In this document: positions 55,715 through 64,000 of the stretch, one piece after another
Layout: each line of letters begins with the position of its first letter
How positions within the stretch are numbered: position 1 is the first letter of the stretch
NCBI GenBank assembly: GCA_910589315.1
Contig: CAJUTB010000006.1
Coordinates: 35,503-99,502, forward strand
DNA length: 64,000 nt
From: an uncultured Oscillibacter sp.
Lineage (GTDB): Bacteria > Bacillota > Clostridia > Oscillospirales > Oscillospiraceae
Reading direction: 5' to 3'
Translations under genes and position numbers: made by a program
Notes under the pieces: model-generated
The model's input: only the letters and a program-made list of their open reading frames with translations
Told to the model about the DNA's origin: nothing
Databases searched by the model: none

Positions 55715-58488
55715 GGCCGGTACGATTGACCATGTCCGCATTCGGTCCTTACGCAGGCCGTGTGACCCTGGAACTGGACAAATTGGGGGAACATGGCATT
55801 TACCTGATCTGCGGCGACACCGGCGCGGGCAAAACCACCATCTTTGACGCCATAACCTACGCTCTTTACGGCGAAGCAAGCGGCATGGACCGGGACGCCA
55901 AAATGTTCCGCAGCAAATACGCCGACCCGAAAACGCCGACCTTTGTGGAATTGGAATTCATCTGCCGGGGAGAATTGTACAAGATCCAGCGGTCTCCGGA
56001 GTATATGCGTCCCAAGCTGCGGAGCGAAGGCTTTACCAAAGAACCCGCAAAGGCGTGCCTGCATTACCCGAACGGAAAAACGGTGGACTATTCCGTTTCA
56101 GAGTCCAAAGACGCCATAAAAACTCTGTTGGGCGTGGACTGCCGGCAGTTCACCCAGCTGGCCATGATTGCCCAGGGCGAGTTTCGGAAGCTCCTGCTGG
56201 CGAAAACGCCCAACCGGCGGGAAATCTTCCGGGAGATTTTCAATACCGGTTTCTACCAAAAATTGCAGGAGACGCTGAAAGCGGACGCCGTGGAACTGGA
56301 ACAGGAATGCGCCGGACTCCGGACGATGCTCCGCCAGTACGCCGCCAGAATTCTCTGTGCCGAGGACGACCCCCGGCAGGCGGAGGCGGAACGGGCCAGG
56401 GCGGGGCAGATGCTTTGGGGGGAAGTTCTTGTGCTGCTGGGGGACCTGATCGCAGACGACCAGAAACGTCAGGAGATGCAGGAGCAGGAAAAAGCCGCGC
56501 TGGATCAGGAGCTTTCCGCCCTGACGTCGCAGGCCGCGCGGGGCGCGGAACGAAAGAAGATTTCCGACGGCCTGTCCGCGGCGGAACGGGCGTTGGAGGA
56601 CCATGCGCCAAAACTTCAGGACGCCGCGCAGAACGTCTTGGAGGCCCAAGCACGTCAGCCGGATATTGACAAAAACCGTTCCGAAACCGCCGTGCTGGAA
56701 AGCCGGCTGCCGCAGTACGACGCCCTGGACGGCCTTCTCCGGAACCTGAACGACGCAAAAAAGGACCTGGAAGAAAAAACCAGTGCCAAGGAGTCGAGCC
56801 TTGCGGCCCTGCAAAAACTGCGGGAGACTCTGCGGCAGGAAAAAGAACAGCAGCAGGCGTTGAGCGGCGCGGCGGCGGACGTGGAGAAAGCCCGGCATAC
56901 GGCGGAAAACCTGCAAAAAACCCTGGACGACCTCGCCCGTCTGAAAACGGACCTCGCCACCTTGGAAACGCTTCGCCGGCAGTGGAAGCAGGCGCAGGAG
57001 GCATACGAGGCGGCATCCCAGGCGGCTGGAGAACGCCGGAGGGCCTGGGAGCGGATGAACAGAGCCTTTCTGGATGCCCAGGCGGGAATTCTGGCGAGGG
57101 ACCTCCAAGAAGGAACTCCCTGTCCGGTATGCGGTTCGCCGCACCATCCGGCCCCGGCGCAGGCCGCGCAGGAGGCCCCCAGCGAAGCTGCGCTGAAACA
57201 AGCGAAAGCGGCCTCCGACGCCGCCCACCAAAAAGAGGTGAATGCCAGCACCGAGGCGGGCCGTCTGAACGGCGAGGGCCGGAAGCTCAAGGAAGAGCTG
57301 ATCCGGCGGGCCGAGGCCCTGTTCCCCGAACGTCCGCCCCATACGCTGCCGGAACCGGAGGAGGTTGCCCGCGCCGCGGCTGAACAGAAAGCGCGGCTTC
57401 AGGAGACGAACCGGCAGAAGCAGGAGGCAGAGGCAAGAGAGCGCATGGCCGCACGGCTGGAAGAAACGATTCCGCAGCGCGAGCGGCAGGAACGGACGCA
57501 GGCGGAACTGGTGGAAACGCTGCAAAACGAGCGGACCAGCTTGCAGACGCGATGCGCCGGACTGGAACAGCAGATCGCCGCTCAGCGGGAGCAGCTTCCC
57601 GGCGAAAGCCGCGAGGCCGTCCAGGCAAAGCTGTTGGCCCTGAAGCAGCAGGCAAAACTTTGGGAAACGCAGATTGAGAACGCCAAAAACCAGCAAAAGA
57701 TGTTAGAAGCCCAGAAAACGTCGTTGGAAAGTCAGATCGGGACCTACCGGAAGCAGCTGGAGACCGGGGAAGCCGTCGACATGGAGGCGGTTAACGCCGC
57801 GCTGGAACAGTGCAGGGAAAAACAAGCGCGTTTGGAACGCGTGCAGAAAAAGCTCTGGGAGCGTCTGGCGGCGAACCGAGAGGCCGAAAAAAATCTGCGG
57901 CAGGACAGCGCGAAGCTGGACAAAGCCGAGGGCCGCTTGATCTGGATCAGCGAGCTGTCACGGACGGCAAACGGTCAAGTGGGCGACGGCCGGGAAAAGC
58001 TGATGCTGGAAACCTTTGTACAGACGGCCTATCTGGACCGGGTTCTGGAACAGGCCAACACCCGCCTTCAAATCATGAGCGAAGGACAGTATCTGTTAAC
58101 CCGCCGCAAGGTTGCGGACAACCTGCGCAGCCAGTTCGGCCTGGACCTGGATGTCATTGACCACTATAACGGGTCCGTGCGCGACGTGCATACGCTTTCC
58201 GGCGGCGAGTCCTTCATGGCGTCGCTGGCGTTGGCATTGGGAATGTCGGATGAGGTTCAGTTCTCTGCCGGGGGCGTGGAGCTGGACGCCATGTTTGTGG
58301 ACGAGGGCTTCGGCTCTTTGGACGAGGAGTCCTTACAGCAGGCCCTTCGGGTTCTGAACGACCTGAGCGAAGGCAAACGGCTGGTGGGAATCATTTCCCA
58401 TGTCAGCGAACTGAAGGGACGAATTGACCGGCAAATCCTGATAAAAAAAGGCCGCTCCGGTGGCAGCAGCGCGGAAATCCGCTGCTGA
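55711..58488 (+). CDS. sbcC: Exonuclease subunit SbcC (Rad50-like ATPase)
   Basis: 925 residues, somewhat shorter than E. coli SbcC. It has Walker A GDTGAGKTT (35-43), long coiled coils, the zinc-hook CPVC (471-474), the ABC signature LSGGES (829-834), and Walker B in LDAMFVDEGFGSLDEESL (about 857-875). It powers the SbcD nuclease and tethers DNA ends. It is translationally coupled to sbcD by a 4-bp overlap. A strong terminator follows. Confidence 0.96.
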   Translation: MRPVRLTMSAFGPYAGRVTLELDKLGEHGIYLICGDTGAGKTTIFDAITYALYGEASGMDRDAKMFRSKYADPKTPTFVELEFICRGELYKIQRSPEYMRPKLRSEGFTKEPAKACLHYPNGKTVDYSVSESKDAIKTLLGVDCRQFTQLAMIAQGEFRKLLLAKTPNRREIFREIFNTGFYQKLQETLKADAVELEQECAGLRTMLRQYAARILCAEDDPRQAEAERARAGQMLWGEVLVLLGDLIADDQKRQEMQEQEKAALDQELSALTSQAARGAERKKISDGLSAAERALEDHAPKLQDAAQNVLEAQARQPDIDKNRSETAVLESRLPQYDALDGLLRNLNDAKKDLEEKTSAKESSLAALQKLRETLRQEKEQQQALSGAAADVEKARHTAENLQKTLDDLARLKTDLATLETLRRQWKQAQEAYEAASQAAGERRRAWERMNRAFLDAQAGILARDLQEGTPCPVCGSPHHPAPAQAAQEAPSEAALKQAKAASDAAHQKEVNASTEAGRLNGEGRKLKEELIRRAEALFPERPPHTLPEPEEVARAAAEQKARLQETNRQKQEAEARERMAARLEETIPQRERQERTQAELVETLQNERTSLQTRCAGLEQQIAAQREQLPGESREAVQAKLLALKQQAKLWETQIENAKNQQKMLEAQKTSLESQIGTYRKQLETGEAVDMEAVNAALEQCREKQARLERVQKKLWERLAANREAEKNLRQDSAKLDKAEGRLIWISELSRTANGQVGDGREKLMLETFVQTAYLDRVLEQANTRLQIMSEGQYLLTRRKVADNLRSQFGLDLDVIDHYNGSVRDVHTLSGGESFMASLALALGMSDEVQFSAGGVELDAMFVDEGFGSLDEESLQQALRVLNDLSEGKRLVGIISHVSELKGRIDRQILIKKGRSGGSSAEIRC

Positions 58489-58500
58489 AAGCAAAGCGAA

Positions 58501-58546
58501 CCCCCTTTCCCGACGCTTCTGGAAAGAAGCGGGAAAGGGGGTTTTT
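58501..58546. terminator. Terminator between sbcC and the VanW gene
   Basis: CCCCCTTTCCC and GCTTCT arms pair with AGAAGC and GGGAAAGGGGG, followed by T5 on the plus strand. It lies between convergent genes. Confidence 0.9.
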
Positions 58547-58559
58547 CACAGGGAAATCG

Positions 58560-60374
58560 TTACGGTTCTTCCGGCTGAATCGGGAGAATCACCACTGGAG
58601 GCTCTGCGGGAATGTCCGCCGGATTGTTGGCGGGCACGTCGGCAGGCGGCTCGGGCACCACCGGCGCAGGCGGCTCGGACGGGTTGGCCGGAGGCGCGGC
58701 GGTATCCGCGGGCGGCGTGGTAGCCGGCGGGGTTTCGACCGGGATTTCCTCGGGGGCCGCCGCCGGTGCGGGTCCGCGCAGAATCACCTTGTTTCGGGAC
58801 TTGTAATTGCTTACCGCTTCCAGCTCGCTGGAAAGCAGTTCTCCATTTGCGCTGTAAACGTTCCGGAAGCTCCGCACGGTATGGCCGGTATACGGCGTCG
58901 TTTTTACCTGCTGCGTTCCGGCAGGCAGGGTTTCATCGTCCTCATAAACGGTTTCAAAGGGCGTAGTGGACATAACCTTATTCGTCATTTTCACGTAACT
59001 GCCGTCCACATTTGTCCCCAGGATTTTGACCGTCAGCTTGCCGTTTTGATAAGAGGTCACAATTTTAATCGGATAATCGGTATTGTTGGTAAACCGGTAG
59101 TTCGGGCCGCCCCAGGAGACGGTTGCATCCATGCCCCAATCAATATAGGAAGGGGTATAACGGTGGGCGTAACGCTCGGTGATTTCCAGATTTGCCCGCA
59201 GGCAGGCGAGGTACAGCGTCGAGGATGTCTGACAGATGCCCCCGCCGATGGTGTCCACCGTTTCGCCCTGGATATAGGCGGAGGCAAGCTGATAGCCCTT
59301 GGCCGCCGTCCGCTGGCCCAGGACATCGTTATAGGAAAAGATGTCGCCGGTGTTCATCACATAGTTATTGATTCCGTTGGAGGACAGCCGGATGTTCGTC
59401 TGGCGTCCGCCGGTTCCGCCGGCGATGGTGGTACATTCGCCCAGCACATCCCGGAATAAAACGGCCTTCAGCTCCTCCGCCGTGATGGCCGGGAACTGAA
59501 TCTCCGCCTTAATGCGGACAGTCTCGCCGGGCGCGGCGGCGTCCAGCGCCTTCTGTGCCGCTGGGATATCAAAATCCGCGCCGGTCTGTTCGGGAACAAT
59601 GCTGCTGGTTTCGATATCATACCGGGCGTTTTTCATCTCGCCGGAAACTTGGTCGTGAATCTGCTGGGCCGTCTGATTCTGCCCGGAAGTGGTCGAATAG
59701 CCAACATCCAGCCCCATATTCAGATCCCAGTCGCCACGGGTCAGAGCCTGCTGAATTTCCCCTGCGCGGACGCTCCGTCCATCCTGGGCCATTTTGACCT
59801 CAATGGTGTCGTCGGTCAGGGTATATGTAGTGTCCTGAGCGTCCCAGGAAAGCTCGTTAGCCGCCGTTTCCGCAGCCGCGGCGGTTTTGGCGGTGTCCAC
59901 CTGCAAATGGTTTCCCAGACCATAGCTGGCGCTTCCCTGGTTGGTGAGGTAACGCCAGCCGGAGGTGAGAATGGAACCGTTTCGGTTCTGCTGCTCCGCC
60001 AGCTCCACCAGGCCGGGCACGTCGATTTCCGCGCCCAGGTCTTCCAAGGAGATGGATGCATCCGGCGTTTCGCTCCGTTCCGGGGGAGCCGCCAGCGTAC
60101 TGTCGTACAGGTACAGGCCGATTTCCCGTCCTTCCAGGGAGGCTTCCACGGCGGCGACGGCTTCTTCCGGCGTCATGCCGCCCACATCCTGCCCCAGAAT
60201 CTGCGTACCGCGCCAGAGGCTTCCGCCGTAAGTGGCCACAGCGCACAAGCCGCCGTAGACGCCCACCAGAACGGCTGCCGCCACGCCCAGGATAATCCAG
60301 GGCATACTACCGCCTTTTTTTATGCGGGACCCTCCCGCCTTCTGTATTTTGACTTCACCTTTTGTTTGTTCCAT
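58560..60374 (-). CDS. VanW family cell-envelope protein with peptidoglycan-binding-like domains
   Basis: 604 residues. A cytoplasmic start and one TM (about 22-45) are followed by two copies of the YoaR-type putative peptidoglycan-binding domain (about 65-330). Then comes the VanW domain (about 335-480: NNYVMNTGDIFSYNDVLGQR, GGGICQTSSTLYLACLRANL, and WGMDATVSWGGPNYRFTNNT). A short G5-like region follows, and then a tail of about 75 residues rich in Pro and Ala. VanW is often found in glycopeptide-resistance regions, but its role is unknown and most copies are unrelated to resistance. The ATG at 60374 follows AGGAGGGG. A WalR-like box lies upstream. Confidence 0.9.
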   Translation of the reverse strand: MEQTKGEVKIQKAGGSRIKKGGSMPWIILGVAAAVLVGVYGGLCAVATYGGSLWRGTQILGQDVGGMTPEEAVAAVEASLEGREIGLYLYDSTLAAPPERSETPDASISLEDLGAEIDVPGLVELAEQQNRNGSILTSGWRYLTNQGSASYGLGNHLQVDTAKTAAAAETAANELSWDAQDTTYTLTDDTIEVKMAQDGRSVRAGEIQQALTRGDWDLNMGLDVGYSTTSGQNQTAQQIHDQVSGEMKNARYDIETSSIVPEQTGADFDIPAAQKALDAAAPGETVRIKAEIQFPAITAEELKAVLFRDVLGECTTIAGGTGGRQTNIRLSSNGINNYVMNTGDIFSYNDVLGQRTAAKGYQLASAYIQGETVDTIGGGICQTSSTLYLACLRANLEITERYAHRYTPSYIDWGMDATVSWGGPNYRFTNNTDYPIKIVTSYQNGKLTVKILGTNVDGSYVKMTNKVMSTTPFETVYEDDETLPAGTQQVKTTPYTGHTVRSFRNVYSANGELLSSELEAVSNYKSRNKVILRGPAPAAAPEEIPVETPPATTPPADTAAPPANPSEPPAPVVPEPPADVPANNPADIPAEPPVVILPIQPEEP

Positions 60375-60433
60375 GAAGTCCCCTCCTGCTGCCGCTATGG
60401 AATTTGAGACCGCCACACATGGTCTCCTTGGTT

Positions 60434-60478
60434 ATTGTAGCACAATCTGTCGAAAAAAGAGATTACAATGTAGTTACA
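60434..60478 (-). promoter_or_regulatory. VanW gene promoter with WalR-like direct repeat
   Basis: Read leftward: TGTAAC-N5-TGTAAT (60478-60462) matches the WalR consensus TGTWAH-N5-TGTWAH. It ends one base into the position expected for a -35; no -35 consensus is visible (TCTCTT). A good -10 TACAAT follows (60439-60434). Activator-dependent control is the natural reading. Confidence 0.55.
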
Positions 60479-60519
60479 ATCGGGAAAAATTGGTTACGGT
60501 TTCCTGCATTGGAAATGAT

Positions 60520-61317
60520 TTAAGATTTTTTTCCTCTGGGAATGCGGATGGTGAGGAAAATTTCATCGTCTGTGTCCTCCCGGCGGCACTGGGCGTCAAT
60601 CCCGGCTTCCTGTACAATGCGAAGGCCCCGGTCAATGCTGTTGAGGAACAGGCGGACATCTTTGATGATAAAGGTGCGGCGTCCGGCAGGAGGCGTGGTT
60701 TGCAGGGCGGTGAGACGGCGTTCTATGTATTGCTCCGTTTGGGCCACGTTGAGGTGACGTTCCGCGATATGCCGGGCGGCGGCGAGGCGTTCTTCCTCGT
60801 CTTCCAGGCGCAGGAGGGCGCGGGCATGGCGTTCGGTAAGGCCGCGGGAGATGAGGAGTTCCCGGCAGGAAGGGGACATCCGCAGAAGCCGGAGCTTATT
60901 GGCCACCGCAGAGGGGGAACGGCCCAGTTGTGCGGCGGCGTCCTCCTGAGTGGAGCCGGAGCGGCGGAGATAGTCTGCAATGGCGGCAGCTTCTTCAAAG
61001 TAGTGGAGGTCTTGACGCTGCAAATTTTCGACAAGAGCGAGCAAAGCGGATTCCCGTTCGTCCACGATGGCCTCGATGCAGGGGACGGTTTCGAAACCGG
61101 CCAGCCGGGCGGCCCGGAGCCGCCGTTCTCCGGCGACCAGTTCCCAGCCGTCGGGACGGCGGCGGACAGTGAGGGGTTGCAAGATACCATGACGGCGGAT
61201 GGAGGCCGCCAATTCGCGCAGAGCGGTTTCATCAAAGACTTGCCGGGGCTGGCGGGGGTTGGGCCGCAACTCGTCCACTGGCAAGCGCAGCACCCGCTTT
61301 TCGTCCCTTCCATCCAT
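60520..61317 (-). CDS. ParB/Noc-like DNA-binding protein
   Basis: 265 residues. The N-terminal CTP-binding ParB domain has LPVDELRPNPRQPRQVFDE, VAGERRLRAARLAG and ALVENLQRQDLHYFEEA. The central helix-turn-helix is at about 125-165 (STQEDAAAQLGRSPSAVANK). The C-terminal part is short and divergent. The family includes Spo0J (chromosome segregation) and Noc (nucleoid occlusion). The ENLQRQDLHYFEEA version resembles Noc-type proteins of Firmicutes. No parA/soj partner is adjacent in the window. The ATG at 61317 follows AAAGGAGG. Confidence 0.88.
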   Translation of the reverse strand: MDGRDEKRVLRLPVDELRPNPRQPRQVFDETALRELAASIRRHGILQPLTVRRRPDGWELVAGERRLRAARLAGFETVPCIEAIVDERESALLALVENLQRQDLHYFEEAAAIADYLRRSGSTQEDAAAQLGRSPSAVANKLRLLRMSPSCRELLISRGLTERHARALLRLEDEEERLAAARHIAERHLNVAQTEQYIERRLTALQTTPPAGRRTFIIKDVRLFLNSIDRGLRIVQEAGIDAQCRREDTDDEIFLTIRIPRGKKS

Positions 61318-61383
61318 GAGAACGCCTCCTTTCCAAGTTCTCTCCATTCTACCGTATAAAACGAAAGAAATCCGTCGCAATCT

Positions 61384-61415
61384 GCCTACTTTTCTTTCGA
61401 GAAAGAAAAGTAGGC
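61384..61415. repeat. Perfect 15-bp palindrome
   Basis: GCCTACTTTTCTTTC-GA-GAAAGAAAAGTAGGC. A 2-base loop makes it a cruciform- or hairpin-forming element that looks like a dispersed repeat of related Clostridia. It lies between the ParB gene and the mobile-element debris. Confidence 0.6.
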
Positions 61416-61586
61416 AAAAGAAAGCGAATATGCCGCGGCTGTGGCGGTAGGGGACTTCTGCATATCAGGTTTAGGAAGTGTATGGATGTTTTATGAGGGC
61501 TGTTTTGCAATTGCCTTTGGCAGTGGTGAACGGAGGGCTTCACACACTATAGTCACCACAGTTGAAAAGCGGTAGAAAAGGCATTA

Positions 61587-61817
61587 TCAAAGGAAGAGGC
61601 AGGGAAAGATTTTCCTCAAAAAGCGCTTTAGCCAAACCCAGAAATGTTCAAGTGGAAGAAAGAGAAGTCTGCACCCGGCATTTGGGGCAACAAAAAGCAG
61701 CCGCTTTTGGGAATGGAACGACGCATTATCCATCACAATCACGGTTCCTTGTTCCAGAAAAGGCAGAAGCTGGTTGGAAAACCAGAACTCCAAAAGCTTG
61801 CTGACCCTGCAACACAT
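61587..61817 (-). pseudogene. IS630-type transposase remnant
   Basis: 76 codons keep the C-terminal DDE core of IS630-family transposases: TVIVMDNASFHSQKRL with the second catalytic aspartate, AGCRLLFLPLE, and HFWVWLKRFLRK. The normal YSPDLNPIE stretch, which includes the last catalytic residue, is deleted between LPLE and HFW. The N-terminal two thirds are absent. It is inactive. Confidence 0.8.
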
Positions 61818-61869
61818 ACTTATATTCCCAATACAAAAAGGAGCCGCAAAACAACTTCATAGAACTGAT

Positions 61870-63345
61870 AATTCGATAGGTAGAATGACAGGGTAACGCC
61901 CTGAAATGCCTACCCTGATACTCCGACAGGCGGCAGAAATGCGGCCTGAAGCTTGATGAAGTCGGCGGAGAGCTACCATAATTGCGGCTGGGGAACAACG
62001 CAAACGAAAGGTATCCAGAGGTGGATGCTGTGGCCTATACACCGGGGGTCTATAAAGTATATAAGGTGAGAATGTCACAATGACTGACGAACTTGCGAAT
62101 GTAAGGGTCTAAACCGAGGAGCGTATAGAAATGTGCGCCGGTCTGAAAAATGACAGCCAGCGAGGTTTAGTAGAAATGGCAGTTACGAAACACCTTACAG
62201 CGTTACAGGCGCTGTTGGACTGGCGGGCTCAGAGCAAGCACCTAAGTATATATGAACAGATAGAATTATCGGAACGTGGAAAACAGCATAACGCTTTAGG
62301 CGGTGCGGGTAGAAATCCCAAAGCCCAACGGCAAAATGCGTCCTCTTGGCATCCCAACAATAATAGACCGGCTGATACAGCAATGTATTTTGCAGGTCAT
62401 GGAGTCGATTTGTGAAGCCAAATTCTTTGAGAGAAACAATGGCTTTCGGCCCAACCGTTCCGCTGAGAACGCTATCGTACAGTGCTATAAAATGATACCG
62501 CTTCAACACCTGTATTTTGTGGTAGCGGTATCTTATCACCCCTGCTGTCCAACATTATGTTGAATGAGTTGGTCTGGTGGATTGCTTCTCAATGGGAAAA
62601 TATGCCCACCAGCTATGAGTACAAATGTGAAATCTGGCCCAACGAAACCAAAAATAAATCATCCATCTATGGCGCTTTTCGGAATACCATCAAGCTCAAA
62701 GAGGTGTACATTATCCGCTATACAGAGGACTTCAAGCTGTTTTGCCGGAAACGGAGCAACGCAGAGAAGATTTTTATTGCTGGAAAGCAATGGCTCTATG
62801 ACCGGCTCAAGCTGGAGGTCAGTGAAGAAAAGTCGAAAATCATCAATCTGAAAAGGCACTATTCTGAATTTTTAGGGTTTGAAATCAAAGCAGTCAAAAA
62901 GAGAAAGAGTTATGTTGTGAAGTCGCACATGACAGCAAAGGCAATCCAAAGAGAAAAGGACAAACTCATTGAACAGGTCAAGAAGATTGCTCATGTTCAC
63001 ATGGGCGGCAGTGATAAATACGAAAATCTTGTGATTGTTCATGAAAATGTCCACCGGCTAATTCACACAACGATGCCGGAAACCATAGCGATGTACCTAA
63101 ATCTGATACAGACTGACAAAAAAGCGTTGGCTAAACTCAACGCCCTGCGTGTTATGGCAGGAAACCCGAAAATCTAATCAGTGCAGTTTTACGCTTTGAA
63201 ATTCGTATCAATTTAACAATTCTTTCGTAATGATGGAACGCCATGTGTGGGGAAACTTGCACGCACGGTGTGAAGCGGGGGAAAAGACGGAGATTGCATC
63301 AAACTCTTACCTATCGCTATCGTGGCGACCCTCTGATGATGGACG
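61870..63345 (+). mobile_element. Degenerate group II intron
   Basis: The 5' part (about 61870-62110) reads like intron domain I RNA, with typical phrases such as GGGTAACGCCCTGAAATGCC and GAGGTGGATGCTGTGG. The middle is the broken reverse transcriptase. The 3' part (63236-63345) looks like domains V/VI, with GTGTGAAGCGGGGGAAAAG and the 3'-end-like ACTCTTACCTATCGCTATCG. Ends are approximate. The encoded protein is dead, so any mobility would need a helper. Confidence 0.7.
62131..63177 (+). pseudogene. Group II intron reverse transcriptase/maturase, broken
   Basis: Three pieces in two frames. Frame 1 covers 62131-62300. Frame 2 covers about 62300-62520 (VEIPKPNGKMRPLGIPTIID, then FRPNRSAENAI). 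Frame 1 resumes at about 62527 with GILSPLLSNIMLNEL and continues to the stop at 63177. One frameshift near 62300 and a deletion near 62520 remove about 100 residues, including part of the palm. The catalytic YADD reads YTED. The C-terminal maturase/HNH part still shows KSHMTAKAIQREKDKLIEQV. It is non-functional. Confidence 0.85.
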
Positions 63346-63364
63346 GACTTTGCGGACACATATC

Positions 63365-63400
63365 AAAGCGGAGACACCTGTCAGGGTGTCTCCGCTTTTT
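63365..63400 (+). terminator. Terminator downstream of the intron remnant
   Basis: AAAGCGGAGACACC pairs with GGTGTCTCCGCTTT, followed by T2. Confidence 0.8.
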
Positions 63401-63470
63401 CAAGGAAGGATGTAATAAGTTATTTTGTGTCGTTAGGCCTGGATTTTCAAGTATGCGACCTCTTTACATA

Positions 63471-63510
63471 GGGGCCAGTCTGCGTTTATTGTACAGACTG
63501 GCCCCTTTTT
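63471..63510 (+). terminator. Terminator upstream of the recombinase remnant
   Basis: GGGGCCAGTCTG/CAGACTGGCCCC with T5 directly after. Confidence 0.85.
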
Positions 63511-63529
63511 ACTTTAAGGAGGTACGAGT

Positions 63530-63892
63530 ATGGTTTATGGCTATATCAGAGTGAGCACCAGGGAACAGAACGAGGATCGGCAGTTTATCGCTCTCCGAGA
63601 AATGGCGGTGCCAGAAGAAAACCTTATCACGGATAAGCAGTCCGGCAAGGATTTTCAGCGGCCACAGTACAAAAAGCTGGTGCGGAAGCTGAAAAAAGAC
63701 GATTTACTCTACATCAAAAGCATCGACATCGTGGCGCTGGATATGTCCCTGCTGGACACCCGCCGGGGAAAAGACCTGATGGGGACATTTCTCAGCGATA
63801 TTGTCCTGCAAGTGTTGTCCTTTGTGGCAGCGAATGAACGCACCACCTTCCGCTACCGGGCAGAGATTTACGAAAAGGTCAAGTTATTGTAA
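63530..63892 (+). pseudogene. Serine recombinase with internal and C-terminal deletions
   Basis: 120 codons closely related to the recombinase at 20978-21586. The start GYIRVSTREQNEDRQ keeps the nucleophile serine, but after LLYIKSID 23 residues are missing, including the RLGRN catalytic arginines. The frame then continues VALDMSLLDTRRGKDLMGTF. It ends soon after the E helix (VAANERTTFRYRAEIYEKV) and lacks the helix-turn-helix. The AAGGAGG ribosome site is intact, so a dead protein might still be made. Confidence 0.85.
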
Positions 63893-63894
63893 GA

Positions 63895-63939
63895 GGGCAT
63901 ATTTGCAGAAACGTGTACTTTTCTGCAAATTGCCCTTTT
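63895..63939 (+). terminator. Terminator after the recombinase remnant
   Basis: GGGCA-x-ATTTGCAGAAA pairs with TTTCTGCAAAT-x-GCCC, followed by T4. Confidence 0.85.
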
Positions 63940-63950
63940 ATTCAATATGT

Positions 63951-64000
63951 AGTGAAAGAACCCGTCAAAGATGAAGTGGACGAGGAAACCGGCAAAACAT
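63951..64000 (+). CDS. Possible 5' fragment of a gene cut by the window edge
   Basis: One frame reads VVKEPVKDEVDEETGKT to the window end, which looks like real, charged coding sequence. A GTG at about 63953 could be a start, but no clear ribosome site is seen. Too short to identify. Confidence 0.3.

Noticed and set aside
58560..60374. VanW gene as part of a vancomycin-resistance cluster
   Set aside because: No vanHAX-, vanS- or vanR-like genes are nearby. VanW proteins with this domain order are common housekeeping envelope proteins in Clostridia.

Overview
The window looks like chromosome of a moderately GC-rich, Gram-positive anaerobe of the class Clostridia, most likely an Oscillospiraceae-type gut Firmicute. 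This is inferred from: an L21-Prp-L27 cluster in which L27 carries the Prp-cleaved N-terminal extension; an ntpFIKECGABD-type V-ATPase operon; collagen-like proteins with BclA-type C-termini; a VanW protein; a Noc/ParB-like protein; and strong AAGGAG-type ribosome binding sites. No rRNA, tRNA or CRISPR array was seen.

Layout. (1) 1-7.8 kb: end of a polysaccharide locus (O-antigen-ligase-like protein), a response-regulator diguanylate cyclase, obgE, rpmA-prp-rplU and a chemoreceptor. (2) 7.8-21.6 kb: a compact leftward exopolysaccharide (EPS) operon of 12 genes: AP2/zinc-knuckle protein, sugar transferase, metallophosphoesterase, two chain-length co-polymerase-like proteins (one fused to a degenerate GGDEF domain), polymerase, Alg14/Alg13-like pair, GT4, two GT2 and flippase. 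(3) 22.2-30.9 kb: a leftward ABC importer operon with two tandem DUF3798-type binding lipoproteins, an ATPase, two permeases, a small membrane-anchored protein and the dipeptidase PepD. (4) 31.3-40.5 kb: a complete V-type ATPase operon, probably Na+-linked. (5) 40.5-50.2 kb: an aminoacyltransferase-C/GNAT fusion, a PepSY-repeat protein, an apparently degenerate P-type ATPase, rlmB, ftsH and a subtilisin-like lipoprotein. (6) 50.3-54.4 kb: two phage-lysis-type small membrane proteins and three paralogous spore-surface-type proteins, two of them collagen-like. (7) 54.5-61.3 kb: sbcDC, a VanW protein and a ParB/Noc-like protein. (8) 61.4-64 kb: mobile-element debris comprising an IS630 fragment, a broken group II intron and a deleted serine recombinase.

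The most striking feature is upstream of the EPS operon. A perfect 19-bp inverted repeat (20811-20829 and 20948-20966) flanks an AT-rich 118-bp segment holding a promoter-like sequence with a consensus -10. A serine recombinase gene of the invertase type lies immediately beside it. As sequenced, the promoter points away from the EPS genes (predicted OFF). Inverted, it would sit about 40 nt upstream of the first EPS gene with a well-placed ribosome binding site (predicted ON). I read this as a phase-variable invertible promoter controlling the whole capsule/EPS operon. Other candidates for new biology are the co-polymerase/GGDEF fusion, the pseudo-P-type ATPase, and a WalR-like direct repeat in front of the VanW gene.
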